A stretch of DNA of 44,090 nt from an uncultured Endomicrobiia bacterium (GCA_905234925.1 CAJOJJ010000007.1:1-44090); one strand, 5' to 3'. Numbered from the stretch's first letter, positions 27,654 to 37,353 are shown. The notes: a model not told the origin generated them from the letters alone. Translations and numbers: made by a program.

Positions 27654-30600
27654 ATGAAAAATTATATCTCCGGCGTAAATGAAGCTTCTCTTGCTCATTT
27701 TCTGTCCAAATACATTATTGAAAATGATAAATCACTCCTCGTTGTTTTAAAAAACAACGAGACGGATAATTTGTGTAATGATATTTCCGTTTTCCTTGAA
27801 GGAGAAGATGTTTCCGTTTTGGAATATCCTTCAGGAGACCAAGCCCAACAAATAACTACACTTTCAAAAATATCAAACGATAAAAGAGTAATAATTGTTG
27901 CCGATAAAGATTCCGTTCTGCAGGAAAATATATCTTTTGCTGCTCTTAGAAATAATTCCATAACTTTAAAAGAAAACAACGGATATAAATATAATTTTAT
28001 AATAACACAGCTTTCAAAAATAGGTTATACAAGAGAAAGTTTTGTCGAAGATAAAGGTCAGTTCTCCGTAAGAGGAGACATCCTTGATGTATGGTGTGAA
28101 GATAACGAAAAACCTGTCAGAATAACTTTTGATTTTGATACTGTAGAGACTATAAAAACTTTCGATTATATTACGCAGCGGTCTGACGAATATTTAAAAG
28201 AAATTACAATTCTTCCCTATAAACCTGTGGATGTAAAAACTACTCTGTTGGAAGAACTTAATGATGATTTTGTTGTATATTTGGATGAGAAACAGGATAA
28301 TTATGATAAATATAAAAAATTCAGTCTTATAGTAAATGATCCGTTAAATAAAAATTCTGTCCATTACAATTATCAGAGTTTTCAGGGATTTCAAGGCGAC
28401 ATAAAATATTTTATTAATCTTATTGGAGATTTTAAAAATTCAGGTGTTGATATAAAAATATATTCCTCAAACGAACCCGAAAAACAAAAAATGATAAATC
28501 TTTTTACGGAAAACGGCTGGCATGAACAAGATATTCCTAATATAAAAATACGGACTCTCTGGCACGGATTTTATTTGAAAGATGAGCTTGTCGTTATATC
28601 GACAAAAGAAATATTGTACAAGAGAAAACAGATAAGTTTTCCTAAGATGAAAAGCGGTAAAAGACTGGAAGGTATATGGGAAATTTCCGCCGGAGATTAT
28701 GTTGTACATGAAAAATACGGTATAGGAAAATATAAGGGATTGAAAAAAATCGAACAGCCGGACAAAACTGCCGAATATCTGTGTATAGAATACAGTAAAG
28801 GCGATAAACTTTATGTGCCTCCGGACGATTTTAAAGTGGTACAGAAATATATCGGAGTGGAAGGCGTAAAACCGAAACTTTATTCAATGGATACTTTTGC
28901 TTGGGAAAGAGTAAAATCAAGAGCAAGAGAAAATGCTTCCGAATTTGCCAAAGAACTGTTGAAACTTTATGCGGAACGCTCAAAAATAGAAAGAGCTCCT
29001 TATCCTGCTCCGGGAATGTTGGAAAAAGATTTGGCGGACTCTTTTCCTTATGAGGAAACAAGAGACCAATTAAAAGCAATAGAGGATATAAATAATGATT
29101 TTTCAAAACCGTATCCGATGGAAAGATTGATTTGCGGTGATGTCGGTTTCGGAAAAACAGAAGTCGCTCTTCGTGCGGCATTCAAGACGGCTTGTCAGTC
29201 GAAACAGGCGGCAGTGCTTGTTCCTACTACCGTTTTAGCCGAACAGCATTACAATACTTTCGTTAACAGGCTTGCTGCATTTCCTGCTAAGGTTGAAGTT
29301 ATAAGCCGTTTTCAAAAGACTGCCGAGCAGAAAAAAATTCTTGAAGAATTGAAAAAAGGAAATGTTGATATAATTGTAGGTACTCACAGACTTCTGCAGA
29401 AAGATGTGGAGTTTAAAGATTTAGGTCTTTTGATTATCGACGAAGAACATAGGTTTGGTGTCAGACAGAAAGAAAAAATCAAACAAATGAAAAAGAATAT
29501 TGATATATTAATGCTTTCCGCCACTCCTATTCCTCGAACTCTTTCGGGAGCACTGTACGGTCTTAGGGATTTATCGTTGATAGAAACTCAGCCTTACGGC
29601 AGACTGCCGATAGAAACAAATATTTCGTTCTATGATCCGAAACTTGTAAAAAATATTATAGAGGCTGAAATTTCAAGGAACGGACAAGTTTTTTATGTTT
29701 ATAACAGAGTGGAAACTATTTTGACAAAACAAGCGGAAATTCAAAAACTTGTTCCCGATTTAAGAGTAGAAGTTATCCATGGACAGATGAAAGCTCAGGA
29801 AATTGAAAAAGTTATGTGGCGTTTTTTAAACGAACAGATAGATGTACTTATTGCGACGACGATAATTGAGTCCGGTATTGATATACCTACGGTAAATACA
29901 ATGATAATAGAAGATGCACAAAATTTCGGACTTTCACAATTGCATCAATTAAGAGGAAGAATCGGAAGAGATAAACAGAAGGCATATTGTTATCTTTTAT
30001 ATAAAAAAACTGATATGAACGATGATGCGATAAAGCGTCTTGAAGCGATGAAAAATTTCAGCGAACTTGGTTCCGGTTACAAAATTGCACTTAAAGACTT
30101 GGAAATCAGAGGTGCGGGCGGAATATTAAGTTCCAAACAGCACGGTTTTGTGCGGGATATCGGTTATGAAATGTTTTCTCGTCTTTTAGCGGAAGAAGGA
30201 CAGAAAGTTAAAGGAATTTATAAGGATGAAAAAGAAAAGAAACTTCCGATAGAAATAGATTTGTATGTTGATGCTTATATTCCGCCGGAGTACATTGAGG
30301 ACGAAGATATCAGAATTTTATTTTACAGGAAAATATCCAACATCACAAATCTTTACGAAATAGATGATATTTCAAACGAATTAAAAGACCGTTTCGGTAA
30401 ACTTCCTCAAAGTGTGGACAATTTATTTAAAATTGCCGAAGTTAAAATAAATGCGGAAACAATTTCCGTGGAGAGAGTTTCGGAAGATAAAAAATATTTA
30501 TATGTTTATTTTAAGAAAGATACCGATTTCAGCAAAGTAAATACTATGCAGTTTATAAGAGATTATGAGAATATAATAGAATTTATAAGAAACGACAATT

Positions 30601-30692
30601 TCAGTTTTAAAATATTGAAAGATAAAATTTTTGATACAAATTATATAAAATATTTGGCAAAATTTTTTAACGAATTTAAATTTTATTTTTAG
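27654..30692 (+). CDS. mfd: Transcription-repair coupling factor Mfd
   Basis: Mfd removes RNA polymerase stalled at DNA damage and recruits UvrA. The 1012-residue protein has a UvrB-like N-terminal region, then the RNA-polymerase-interaction domain ([17 protein letters not shown], about residue 345). The RecG-like translocase has Walker [57 protein letters not shown] and [18 protein letters not shown]. The C-terminal D7 domain ends it. The N-terminal part before the polymerase-interaction domain is about 130 residues shorter than in Escherichia coli as I recall it. It is 8 bp upstream of rdgB. Confidence 0.96.
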   Translation: MKNYISGVNEASLAHFLSKYIIENDKSLLVVLKNNETDNLCNDISVFLEGEDVSVLEYPSGDQAQQITTLSKISNDKRVIIVADKDSVLQENISFAALRNNSITLKENNGYKYNFIITQLSKIGYTRESFVEDKGQFSVRGDILDVWCEDNEKPVRITFDFDTVETIKTFDYITQRSDEYLKEITILPYKPVDVKTTLLEELNDDFVVYLDEKQDNYDKYKKFSLIVNDPLNKNSVHYNYQSFQGFQGDIKYFINLIGDFKNSGVDIKIYSSNEPEKQKMINLFTENGWHEQDIPNIKIRTLWHGFYLKDELVVISTKEILYKRKQISFPKMKSGKRLEGIWEISAGDYVVHEKYGIGKYKGLKKIEQPDKTAEYLCIEYSKGDKLYVPPDDFKVVQKYIGVEGVKPKLYSMDTFAWERVKSRARENASEFAKELLKLYAERSKIERAPYPAPGMLEKDLADSFPYEETRDQLKAIEDINNDFSKPYPMERLICGDVGFGKTEVALRAAFKTACQSKQAAVLVPTTVLAEQHYNTFVNRLAAFPAKVEVISRFQKTAEQKKILEELKKGNVDIIVGTHRLLQKDVEFKDLGLLIIDEEHRFGVRQKEKIKQMKKNIDILMLSATPIPRTLSGALYGLRDLSLIETQPYGRLPIETNISFYDPKLVKNIIEAEISRNGQVFYVYNRVETILTKQAEIQKLVPDLRVEVIHGQMKAQEIEKVMWRFLNEQIDVLIATTIIESGIDIPTVNTMIIEDAQNFGLSQLHQLRGRIGRDKQKAYCYLLYKKTDMNDDAIKRLEAMKNFSELGSGYKIALKDLEIRGAGGILSSKQHGFVRDIGYEMFSRLLAEEGQKVKGIYKDEKEKKLPIEIDLYVDAYIPPEYIEDEDIRILFYRKISNITNLYEIDDISNELKDRFGKLPQSVDNLFKIAEVKINAETISVERVSEDKKYLYVYFKKDTDFSKVNTMQFIRDYENIIEFIRNDNFSFKILKDKIFDTNYIKYLAKFFNEFKFYF

Positions 30693-30700
30693 GAGGAAAA

Positions 30701-31306
30701 ATGGAAATAATATTGGCAACAGGGAATAAACATAAAGTGGCTGAGATTACCGACATTTTAAAAGACTTGAACATACAAATTAAACCTATGACGGATTTTG
30801 ATAAATATCCCGAAGTTGTTGAAGACGGTAAAACTCTTCAGGATAATGCAATAAAGAAAGCAACGGAAGTTGCAAAATATTTTCACTCGTGGGCAATTGC
30901 CGACGATACCGGGTTGGAAGTACATTATTTAAACGGTGCGCCGGGAGTATATTCTTCCAGATATGCAGGAGAACATTGCACTTATGACGATAATAATCAA
31001 AAATTATTGAAAGCTCTTGAAGGCGTTCAGCCGGAAAACAGACAGGCACAGTTTAGATGCGTTATTGCTTTAAGCGATCCCGAAGGAAATGTGAAAATTA
31101 TTGCCGAAGGAAAAATTAAAGGCTATATTGCTGAAAATTTGTCGGGAATAACGGGTTTCGGATATGACCCTTTGTTTTATGTGCCTAAATATGAGAAAAC
31201 TTTCGCCGAACTTGGCGAAGAAATAAAAAATAAAATCAGTCACAGAGCATTAGCTTTAGCTGAGTTTAAAGTTCGTTTAGCGAACTTTAAAACGCCAATC
31301 TTCTAA
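30701..31306 (+). CDS. rdgB: XTP/dITP pyrophosphatase (RdgB/HAM1)
   Basis: It hydrolyses non-canonical purine triphosphates (ITP, dITP, XTP) to keep them out of nucleic acids. The 201-residue protein has ILATGNKHKVAEI at the N-terminus, ADDTGLEV, GAPGVYSSRYAG, GFGYDPLFYVP, TFAEL and the terminal SHRALAL motif. A strong AGGAGG 8 bp after the mfd stop supports ATG 30701 and an mfd-rdgB transcript. The last ten or so residues (VRLANFKTPIF) are encoded by an 11-bp inverted repeat (31265-31291) beyond the usual family end. Confidence 0.95.
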   Translation: MEIILATGNKHKVAEITDILKDLNIQIKPMTDFDKYPEVVEDGKTLQDNAIKKATEVAKYFHSWAIADDTGLEVHYLNGAPGVYSSRYAGEHCTYDDNNQKLLKALEGVQPENRQAQFRCVIALSDPEGNVKIIAEGKIKGYIAENLSGITGFGYDPLFYVPKYEKTFAELGEEIKNKISHRALALAEFKVRLANFKTPIF

Positions 31307-31373
31307 TCTTCAGCTCTTCCAATCCTCTAATCTTCGAATTTTTTAAAATTTGGTTGGCAAATTTTAAAAAATT
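31265..31373 (+). repeat. Two hairpins and TCTTCTAA words after rdgB
   Basis: TTTAAAGTTCG and CGAACTTTAAA around TTTAG (31265-31291) lie in the rdgB end. AATCTTC/AATCC words follow (31297-31336). Then a perfect 16-bp stem, AATTTTTTAAAATTTG with CAAATTTTAAAAAATT around GTTGG (31337-31373), covers the -35 of the yggS promoter. Confidence 0.75.
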
Positions 31374-31382
31374 TGCTATAAT
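31354..31382 (+). promoter_or_regulatory. Candidate yggS promoter (TTGGCA-17-TATAAT)
   Basis: TTGGCA (31354-31359, 5 of 6) and perfect TATAAT (31377-31382) spaced 17 bp. The -10 ends 11 bp before the GTG at 31394, so the mRNA would have a leader of only about 4-5 nt. The -35 lies in the loop and right arm of a 16-bp hairpin. Confidence 0.65.
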
Positions 31383-31393
31383 ATACGGATATT

Positions 31394-32101
31394 GTGAAAA
31401 CTATAGCAGATAATATAACTTTAATAAAGGAAAGGATTAACAAAGCAGCAAACGGCAGAGAAGTAAAACTGATTGCTGTTACTAAAACTTTTTCTGCTGA
31501 ATGCGTAAAAGAGGCATTGCTCTGTGAAATTGCTGACATTGCCGAAAGTAAAATACAGGAAGCTTTGCCAAAATTTGAAGTTCTTTCCGGCAAATTGCAG
31601 AATATAAAAAAACATTTTATAGGTCATTTGCAGTCAAATAAAGCAAAGAAGGCTGTTTTGAATTTTGATTTGATTCAGTCTTTGGACAGCATAGGTCTGG
31701 CTAAAGATATCAACAGACACGCTGCAGACATAAATAAAGTTCAACATTGCTTAATTGAATTGAAAGTTTCAAATGAAGAAACTAAGACAGGTGCTGACGA
31801 AGAAAAAGTTTCCGAGATTTATGAATATTGTAAAACAAATTGCAGAAATATTTTGATTGACGGAATAATGACTATAGCACCTTATTTTGACGATAAGGAG
31901 CAGGTTCGTCCTTATTTTAAGAAAGCTTTCAATGTTTTTACAAATTTGCAAAAAAAATATAAAGATACTAATTTTAAAATCTTATCCATGGGTATGTCGG
32001 ATGATTTTGAAATTGCTATACAAGAAGGAGCGAATATGGTTAGAGTAGGTACTGCCATATTCGGGGAGAGAATTTATGATAAGCAGGAAATTCTACGATA
32101 A
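31394..32101 (+). CDS. yggS: PLP homeostasis protein, YggS/PLPBP family
   Basis: PLPBP binds pyridoxal phosphate and buffers it, without known catalytic turnover. The 235-residue protein has the PLP-lysine motif LIAVTKTF near residue 28, HFIGHLQSNK, SNEETKTGADEE and the terminal GMSDDFEIAI and VRVGTAIFGER. The start is GTG 31394 with no Shine-Dalgarno and a -10 box 11 bp upstream. Its end overlaps proC by 26 bp, and yggS-proC-yggU is a widespread gene order. Confidence 0.93.
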   Translation: MKTIADNITLIKERINKAANGREVKLIAVTKTFSAECVKEALLCEIADIAESKIQEALPKFEVLSGKLQNIKKHFIGHLQSNKAKKAVLNFDLIQSLDSIGLAKDINRHAADINKVQHCLIELKVSNEETKTGADEEKVSEIYEYCKTNCRNILIDGIMTIAPYFDDKEQVRPYFKKAFNVFTNLQKKYKDTNFKILSMGMSDDFEIAIQEGANMVRVGTAIFGERIYDKQEILR

Positions 32102-32894
32102 AAAGGTTGTTTTTATCGGATCTGGAAACATGGCGGAAGCCATAATCTCGGGATTTGTAAAGTACGACATTGTAAAAAGAGCCAATATTGTTTGCAATGA
32201 TATTTCAACGGAAAGGCTTCAGGTAATATCGCAGAAGTATGCGGTATCCGTTCAACAGGATAAAGATACGGCGCTTGAAAATGCCGATATAGTTTTTTTG
32301 GCCATAAAGCCTCAGCAGTTTAAATCCGTTTTGGATGAGTATTCCAAACAGATTGCTAAGGCGAAAATTATTGTTACGATTGCTGCAGGAATAACGACGG
32401 ATTTTGTAGAAAGTAATACTTCTAAAAAAGCGGTAGTTATCCGTGTTATGCCCAATACACCTGCTCTTGTGGGCAAAGGTGCAATTGCGGTTTGCGGCGG
32501 CAAGAATGCTTCTCAGGAAGTAATTAACGATATAGCCGATTTGTTCTCTGTTATAGGAAGAGTTGTGGTTGTTAAAGAAAAATTAATTAATACAATAACG
32601 GCAGTTTCCGGTTCCGGACCTGCGTACATATTTTATTTCTCGGAAGTTTTAAGACAGGCTGCCGAAAAACTTGGGCTTCCGGAAGATATTTCAAAAGATT
32701 TGGTTTACCAGACGATATACGGTTCGGGCAAAATGCTTATTGAGAGCGGGCTTGAAGATTTTACTTTAAGGAAAAATGTTACTTCTCCCGGGGGAACTAC
32801 GGAAAAAGCTATGGATGTTTTCTTGAAAAGTGATTTTTCCGATGTGGTTCTTTCTGCAGTGGAACATGCCAAAAAGAGAGCAGAGGAACTTTAA
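32076..32894 (+). CDS. proC: Pyrroline-5-carboxylate reductase
   Basis: ProC makes the last step of proline synthesis, reducing pyrroline-5-carboxylate with NAD(P)H. The 272-residue protein has the Rossmann motif VFIGSGNMAEAI, FLAIKPQ, RVMPNTPALVGKGA, VSGSGPAYIFYF and the late TSPGGTTEKAMDV. ATG 32076 lies within the yggS frame (26-bp overlap), so translation is probably coupled. An AGGAA is inside the overlap, but no better site is seen. Confidence 0.96.
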   Translation: MISRKFYDKKVVFIGSGNMAEAIISGFVKYDIVKRANIVCNDISTERLQVISQKYAVSVQQDKDTALENADIVFLAIKPQQFKSVLDEYSKQIAKAKIIVTIAAGITTDFVESNTSKKAVVIRVMPNTPALVGKGAIAVCGGKNASQEVINDIADLFSVIGRVVVVKEKLINTITAVSGSGPAYIFYFSEVLRQAAEKLGLPEDISKDLVYQTIYGSGKMLIESGLEDFTLRKNVTSPGGTTEKAMDVFLKSDFSDVVLSAVEHAKKRAEEL

Positions 32895-32939
32895 TAAAAT
32901 AACAAAACTTTAATATATAGTTTTAGCAGGAGGTTGTAA

Positions 32940-33203
32940 ATGATTATTAAAGTGCGGGTAATTCCCAATTCCAAGAGAAACGAGGTTGTCAGCAGAATAG
33001 GTTCTATTTTGAGAGTAAAAGTTGCCGCACCTGCTGTTGAGGGCAGAGCCAATGAGGAATTGTGTGATTATTTATCTGATTTCTTTGACGTGAAAAAATC
33101 TAATATTTTACTTAGAAAAGGTGAAAGAGGAAGAGAAAAAACTATAGAAATTACGGGAAAAACCGAAGAAGAACTGGATGAAGTTTTAAATACTATACCG
33201 TAA
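32940..33203 (+). CDS. yggU: DUF167 / YggU family protein
   Basis: A small 87-residue protein of the UPF0235 family: IKVRVIPNSKRNEV, VKVAAPAVEGRANEEL, LLRKGERGREKTIEI. The biochemical function is unknown, but it is commonly next to yggS and proC as here. AGGAGG precedes ATG 32940. The 45-bp gap to proC has no repeat module. Confidence 0.92.
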   Translation: MIIKVRVIPNSKRNEVVSRIGSILRVKVAAPAVEGRANEELCDYLSDFFDVKKSNILLRKGERGREKTIEITGKTEEELDEVLNTIP

Positions 33204-33261
33204 AAATAAAGAAAAAAATAAAAAATTAAAGAAGTAAAAATTTATACTGGAAGGTGCTATT

Positions 33262-34305
33262 ATGAACAAAAAAATACCTGAAGCATTGTATTGGGAAAAC
33301 GGAACACTTTTTTTACTTAACCAAAATGAGCTTCCAAACAAAATTGTTTACAAAAAATGTAAAGCTTACACGGATGTTATTGACGCAGTAAAAAATAAAG
33401 TAATTGCAGGTGCTGCCGCAGTGTCGGTTGCCGTTGCGTACGGTGTGGTACTTGCAGGAATAAAATGTGCAAAATATCCTCCGATGACGAAAAGCAGTTT
33501 CATCAAAAAAGCCTGCGACGAGTTATCGAGAGTTTGGAATATTTCAATTTACCCAAAAAAAGCTATTGAAAAAATGATGGTTGTAGTCGATATGGCTGCA
33601 AAATTGAATCCTGAAAATTTTATAAATAAATTGGAAGAAACTGCAAAGGAAATTTATGAACAGGATATAGAAGCAAATATTGCAATGGCTGAATATGCTA
33701 CAAGACTGTTAAAGAAAGATTCCACGATAGTTACGCATGCAAATTCCGGAGCGCTTTCTTCTGCAGGTTTCGGTACGGCCATAGGAACAATAAAAACAGC
33801 TTTTAAAAGCGGTAAGGTAAAAAAGGTTCTTGTTGACGAAACGAGACCTTATTTTCAAGGTTCCAGACTTACTGCTTATGAACTTCAGCAGGAAAAAATT
33901 CCTTATATGCTTATGGCTGACAGTATGGCGGCTTTTATTATGAAAACGGAAAAAATTGATGCCGTTATCGTCGGTGCTGAAAAAGTTGCGTTAAACGGAG
34001 ATGTTGCCAATAATATAGGTACTTATGCTTTGTCAATATTTGCAAAATATCATAAAATTCCTTTCTATGTAATAGCACACACATCCGTTATAGATTTTGC
34101 TACCACATACGGAGTAAAAATAAAAGTGGAAGATTTACCCGGAGAAGATGTTTTAAAAGTCGGAGGAAAATTAATTTCCGTTAAAGATGCCGTTTCCAGA
34201 AATCCGGCTCTTGACGTTACGCCGGCATCAAATATTACAATGATTATCACGGAAAAAGGCGTATTTAAACCGAACAAAATCTCTACACTGAAGAAAAAGA
34301 AATAA
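33262..34305 (+). CDS. MtnA/eIF2B-alpha-like protein lacking catalytic residues
   Basis: The 347-residue protein has the methylthioribose-1-phosphate isomerase fold: YWENGTLFLLNQ, DETRPYFQGSRLTAYEL, MLMADSMAAFIM, NGDVANNIGTYALSIFAKYHKIPF. Yet the isomerase residues are gone. The cysteine of THCNxG is Ala160 (THANSG), the aspartate of GADRI is Glu240 (GAEKV), and VRGAPAIG reads VIAGAAAVS around residue 49. The SRPTA stretch is replaced too. So the methionine-salvage reaction is doubtful; a sugar-phosphate-binding or altered-activity paralogue is more likely. No other salvage gene is nearby. AAGG upstream of ATG is weak. A triloop palindrome begins at its stop codon. Confidence 0.8.
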   Translation: MNKKIPEALYWENGTLFLLNQNELPNKIVYKKCKAYTDVIDAVKNKVIAGAAAVSVAVAYGVVLAGIKCAKYPPMTKSSFIKKACDELSRVWNISIYPKKAIEKMMVVVDMAAKLNPENFINKLEETAKEIYEQDIEANIAMAEYATRLLKKDSTIVTHANSGALSSAGFGTAIGTIKTAFKSGKVKKVLVDETRPYFQGSRLTAYELQQEKIPYMLMADSMAAFIMKTEKIDAVIVGAEKVALNGDVANNIGTYALSIFAKYHKIPFYVIAHTSVIDFATTYGVKIKVEDLPGEDVLKVGGKLISVKDAVSRNPALDVTPASNITMIITEKGVFKPNKISTLKKKK

Positions 34306-34528
34306 AGTTGCTGAAAGCAATTTTATTTCAGCTGAGACAGAAATTGCTTTGCAATTTCTTAGCTGAGCCGGGTACTTTGTACCTTCAGCTTAGAGCTGAG
34401 AAGTTTGTTGTGAAAATTGCTAAGCAATTTTTGTTTATTATCAGATTTTTCGCAGAGCGAAAAATACCAAAAACCTATCGGCTTATCAGCTTTTCAGCTG
34501 TTCAGCTAAAAAATACGGAGTATTTTTT
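34304..34528 (+). repeat. Cluster of six triloop micro-palindromes before ileS
   Basis: Arms around exactly three bases: AAAGTTGCT/AGCAATTTT around GAA (34304-34324, one wobble). GAAATTGC/GCAATTTC around TTT (34340-34358). GGTAC/GTACC around TTT (34371-34383, nested in AGCTGA/TCAGCT). AAAATTGC/GCAATTTT around TAA (34413-34431). ATTTTTCGC/GCGAAAAAT around AGA (34445-34465). AAAAAATAC/GTATTTTTT around GGA (34508-34528). CAGCT words lie between them (34328-34400, 34478-34507). The open frame at 34308-34583 is composed of these repeats and is not a gene. Confidence 0.85.
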
Positions 34529-37303
34529 ATGGAAAATGATTATTCAAAAACAGTTAATTTACCGAAAACCGATTTTCAAATGAAAGCTAATTTGGCTCAG
34601 AGAGAACCGGACTTTTTAAAAGAATTATATGATGCCGAAATCTATGAAAAGATGAGAGCAAAAAATAAGGGGAAGAAAAAGTTTATTCTTCACGATGGTC
34701 CTCCTTATGCCAACGGCGAAATGCACATCGGACATGCTTTAAATAAAATTTTAAAAGATTTTATTTTGAAGTATAAAAATATGAAAGGTTTTGATACTCC
34801 TTACACTCCCGGATGGGATTGTCACGGGCTGCCTATAGAAACTCAGTGTTTAAAAGAATTAAAAACCGATAAACATAAAGTGGATAAAGCAGTTTTCAGG
34901 AAACAGGCAAGCGACTTTGCCAAGAGATTTGTTTCCATACAGAGAGAGGGCTTTAAAAGGCTGGGAGTTTTTGCCGACTGGGAAAAACCGTATCTTACGC
35001 TTGATCCCAAATATGAAGCTTCTATAGTAAAAGTTTTCGGTGAACTTGTAGAAAAAAATTATTTGTTCAGAAAGAAAAAACCCGTTTATTGGTGTTCTTC
35101 GTGCGAAACAGCTCTTGCCGATGCTGAAGTTGAATATGCGGATGTTTCATCGGATTCTATATTTGTAAAATTTCAAATAACGGAATTATCGGAAACTTTG
35201 AAAAGTAAAGCTGATTTATTGAAAGATTATTCGGTTCTTATTTGGACCACTACCCCTTGGACACTTCCGTCCAACGTGGCATTGGCATTTTCGCCGATAG
35301 CAAAATATGTTGCAGCCGAATATATTCTCAACGGTAAAGTTGAAAAAATTATCGTTGCAAGAGATTTGGCGGAAAATGTTAAGAATAAAATTTCAGCCGA
35401 AAGTTTTACCGTTAAAGCCGAATTTGACGGTAAAGATTTGGAATATATCAAATGTCAAAATCCTATAGTTGACAGAAAGTCTTTGGGCATACTTGCCGAT
35501 TATGTCAGTATGGAAGACGGTTCAGGTATCGTTCATATTGCTCCCGGACACGGACAGGAAGACTATCAGGCAGGGCTTGCGTACAAACTTGATATCATAT
35601 CTCCTTTAAATGACAGAGGTCAATTTACAAAAGAAGTTCCGGAATTTGAAGGAATAAATGTATTTAAAGCAAATCCATTAATAATTGAAAAACTTACCAA
35701 AGAAGGAAAACTTCTTGCAAGCATAAAAATAAATCACTCTTATCCTCACTGTTGGAGATGTAAGAAACCCGTTATTTTCAGAGCTACTCCTCAGTGGTTT
35801 ATGGGTGTGGATTTGAACGATTTAAGAAACAATCTTCTTAAAGAGATAAAAAATGTCAACTGGGTTCCAAAATACGGCGAGTCAAGAATTACCGGAATGA
35901 TACAGACCCGCCCGGATTGGTGTTTGAGCCGTCAGAGACTATGGGGAGTACCTCTTCCGATATTCTACTGCAAAGAATGCGGCGAACCTGTATTGGATAA
36001 AAAAATTATAGATAAAGTTGTTGAAGAATTTTCCGTACACGGTGCGGGAATTTGGTATGAAAAGCCCGTTGAAGAGTGGCTTAAAGGTTTTGATATAAAA
36101 TGTCCGAAATGCGGTAAGACGGAATTTAAAAAAGAAGAAGATATTCTTGATGTGTGGTTTGATTCCGGTGTATCAAGCGAAGCCGTATTATCGAGCGGGA
36201 ATTATGATTCTTTGGAATATCCTGCCGACTTATATTTGGAGGGAAGCGATCAGCACAGAGGATGGTTTCAAAGTTCGTTGCTGCCGTCGGTTGCCATAAA
36301 AGGAAAAGCTCCTTACAAAACGGTTCTTACGCACGGTTTTCTTGTCGACGGTCAAGGAAGAAAAATGTCAAAATCTTTAGGTAACGGAGTTGCCCCGTCT
36401 CAAATAATAAATAAGTACGGAGCTGATGTTTTAAGGCTTTGGGTTGCATCCTGCGACTATAGAGAAGATGTCAGAATTTCCGACGAGATTATTAAAGGGC
36501 ATACCGATACTTACAGAAAAATCAGAAATACTATCAGGTTTATACTTGGAAATGTCAGTGATTTGAAAGAAGAAGATATTGTAAAATTTCCCGATATGAA
36601 CGAGATAGATAAATATGCTTTGTTCTGTTTAAACGATGTGATTAAACAGGCAGAACTCGGCTTTGAAAATTATGAGTTTCATAAAACGGTTAAAATTATC
36701 AATGATTTCTGTACGGTATTTTTAAGCGGTTTTTATCTTGATGCGTTAAAAGATATTTTATATTGTGATAAAGTAAATTCCAAAGCAAGAAGAAGCGCAC
36801 AATCCGCAATGCTTGAAATAGGCACGGCTCTTATTGAAATAATGGCTCCTGTTTTGACTTTTACCATGCACGAAGCTTGGAAAGAAATTAAAAAAATCAG
36901 AAAAGGCCTGCCGGAATATGTTACTTTGGCTGATTTTCCTAAGATAAACAAAGAATATGTTTTAGAAAAAGATGTTCTTAATAAATGGGGCGGTCTTGTA
37001 AAAATAAAACAGTTGGTTTTGGCTGAAACCGAAAAACTCAGAAAAGATAAAATTATAGGTTCTAATTTGGAAGCTTGTCTGACCATTAAGTACGGTTCCG
37101 ATTATGCCTCAGCATTAAGTGATATCAACTTAGTAAATATCGTTATGGGCAGTTGGGATATTAAGTTGGAACAGTCTGACGTTAAAGATGAACTTTCCGT
37201 ATCTGTTGCCAAATCTTCATTCGAAAAGTGCGAAAGGTGCTGGAGACATGTTCACGACATATCTGACGGTTTATGTACAAGATGTACTGATGCAATAAAA
37301 TAA
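34529..37303 (+). CDS. ileS: Isoleucyl-tRNA synthetase
   Basis: IleRS charges tRNA-Ile and edits valine. The 924-residue enzyme has DGPPYANGEMHIGHALNK (HIGH motif, about residue 67), the editing domain with WTTTPWTLPSN, DWCLSRQRLWGVPLPIF, YLEGSDQHRGWFQSSLL, and KMSKS in GRKMSKSLGNG (about residue 613). The C-terminal zinc-binding tail has CERCW and CTRCTDA. The start codon directly follows a micro-palindrome whose loop holds the Shine-Dalgarno CGGAG (34516-34520). A strong terminator lies 12 bp past the stop. Confidence 0.98.
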   Translation: MENDYSKTVNLPKTDFQMKANLAQREPDFLKELYDAEIYEKMRAKNKGKKKFILHDGPPYANGEMHIGHALNKILKDFILKYKNMKGFDTPYTPGWDCHGLPIETQCLKELKTDKHKVDKAVFRKQASDFAKRFVSIQREGFKRLGVFADWEKPYLTLDPKYEASIVKVFGELVEKNYLFRKKKPVYWCSSCETALADAEVEYADVSSDSIFVKFQITELSETLKSKADLLKDYSVLIWTTTPWTLPSNVALAFSPIAKYVAAEYILNGKVEKIIVARDLAENVKNKISAESFTVKAEFDGKDLEYIKCQNPIVDRKSLGILADYVSMEDGSGIVHIAPGHGQEDYQAGLAYKLDIISPLNDRGQFTKEVPEFEGINVFKANPLIIEKLTKEGKLLASIKINHSYPHCWRCKKPVIFRATPQWFMGVDLNDLRNNLLKEIKNVNWVPKYGESRITGMIQTRPDWCLSRQRLWGVPLPIFYCKECGEPVLDKKIIDKVVEEFSVHGAGIWYEKPVEEWLKGFDIKCPKCGKTEFKKEEDILDVWFDSGVSSEAVLSSGNYDSLEYPADLYLEGSDQHRGWFQSSLLPSVAIKGKAPYKTVLTHGFLVDGQGRKMSKSLGNGVAPSQIINKYGADVLRLWVASCDYREDVRISDEIIKGHTDTYRKIRNTIRFILGNVSDLKEEDIVKFPDMNEIDKYALFCLNDVIKQAELGFENYEFHKTVKIINDFCTVFLSGFYLDALKDILYCDKVNSKARRSAQSAMLEIGTALIEIMAPVLTFTMHEAWKEIKKIRKGLPEYVTLADFPKINKEYVLEKDVLNKWGGLVKIKQLVLAETEKLRKDKIIGSNLEACLTIKYGSDYASALSDINLVNIVMGSWDIKLEQSDVKDELSVSVAKSSFEKCERCWRHVHDISDGLCTRCTDAIK

Positions 37304-37315
37304 TGAATAAACAGG

Positions 37316-37352
37316 AAAAAAGAACCCTGGTATTTTACGGGTTCTTTTTTTT
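37316..37352 (+). terminator. Rho-independent terminator of ileS
   Basis: A 12-bp stem AAAAAAGAACCC with GGGTTCTTTTTT (37316-37327, 37339-37350), a loop that can close further as GTA/TAC, and continuing T residues. The clearest intrinsic terminator in the window. Confidence 0.9.
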
Positions 37353-37353
37353 C

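Noticed and set aside
34304-34528. T-box leader for ileS
   Set aside because: No T-box AGGGTGG-type sequence or specifier stem could be found; the region is palindromic repeats.
34308-34583. 91-residue open frame before ileS
   Set aside because: Composed entirely of micro-palindromes and CAGCT words, and overlaps the ileS start.
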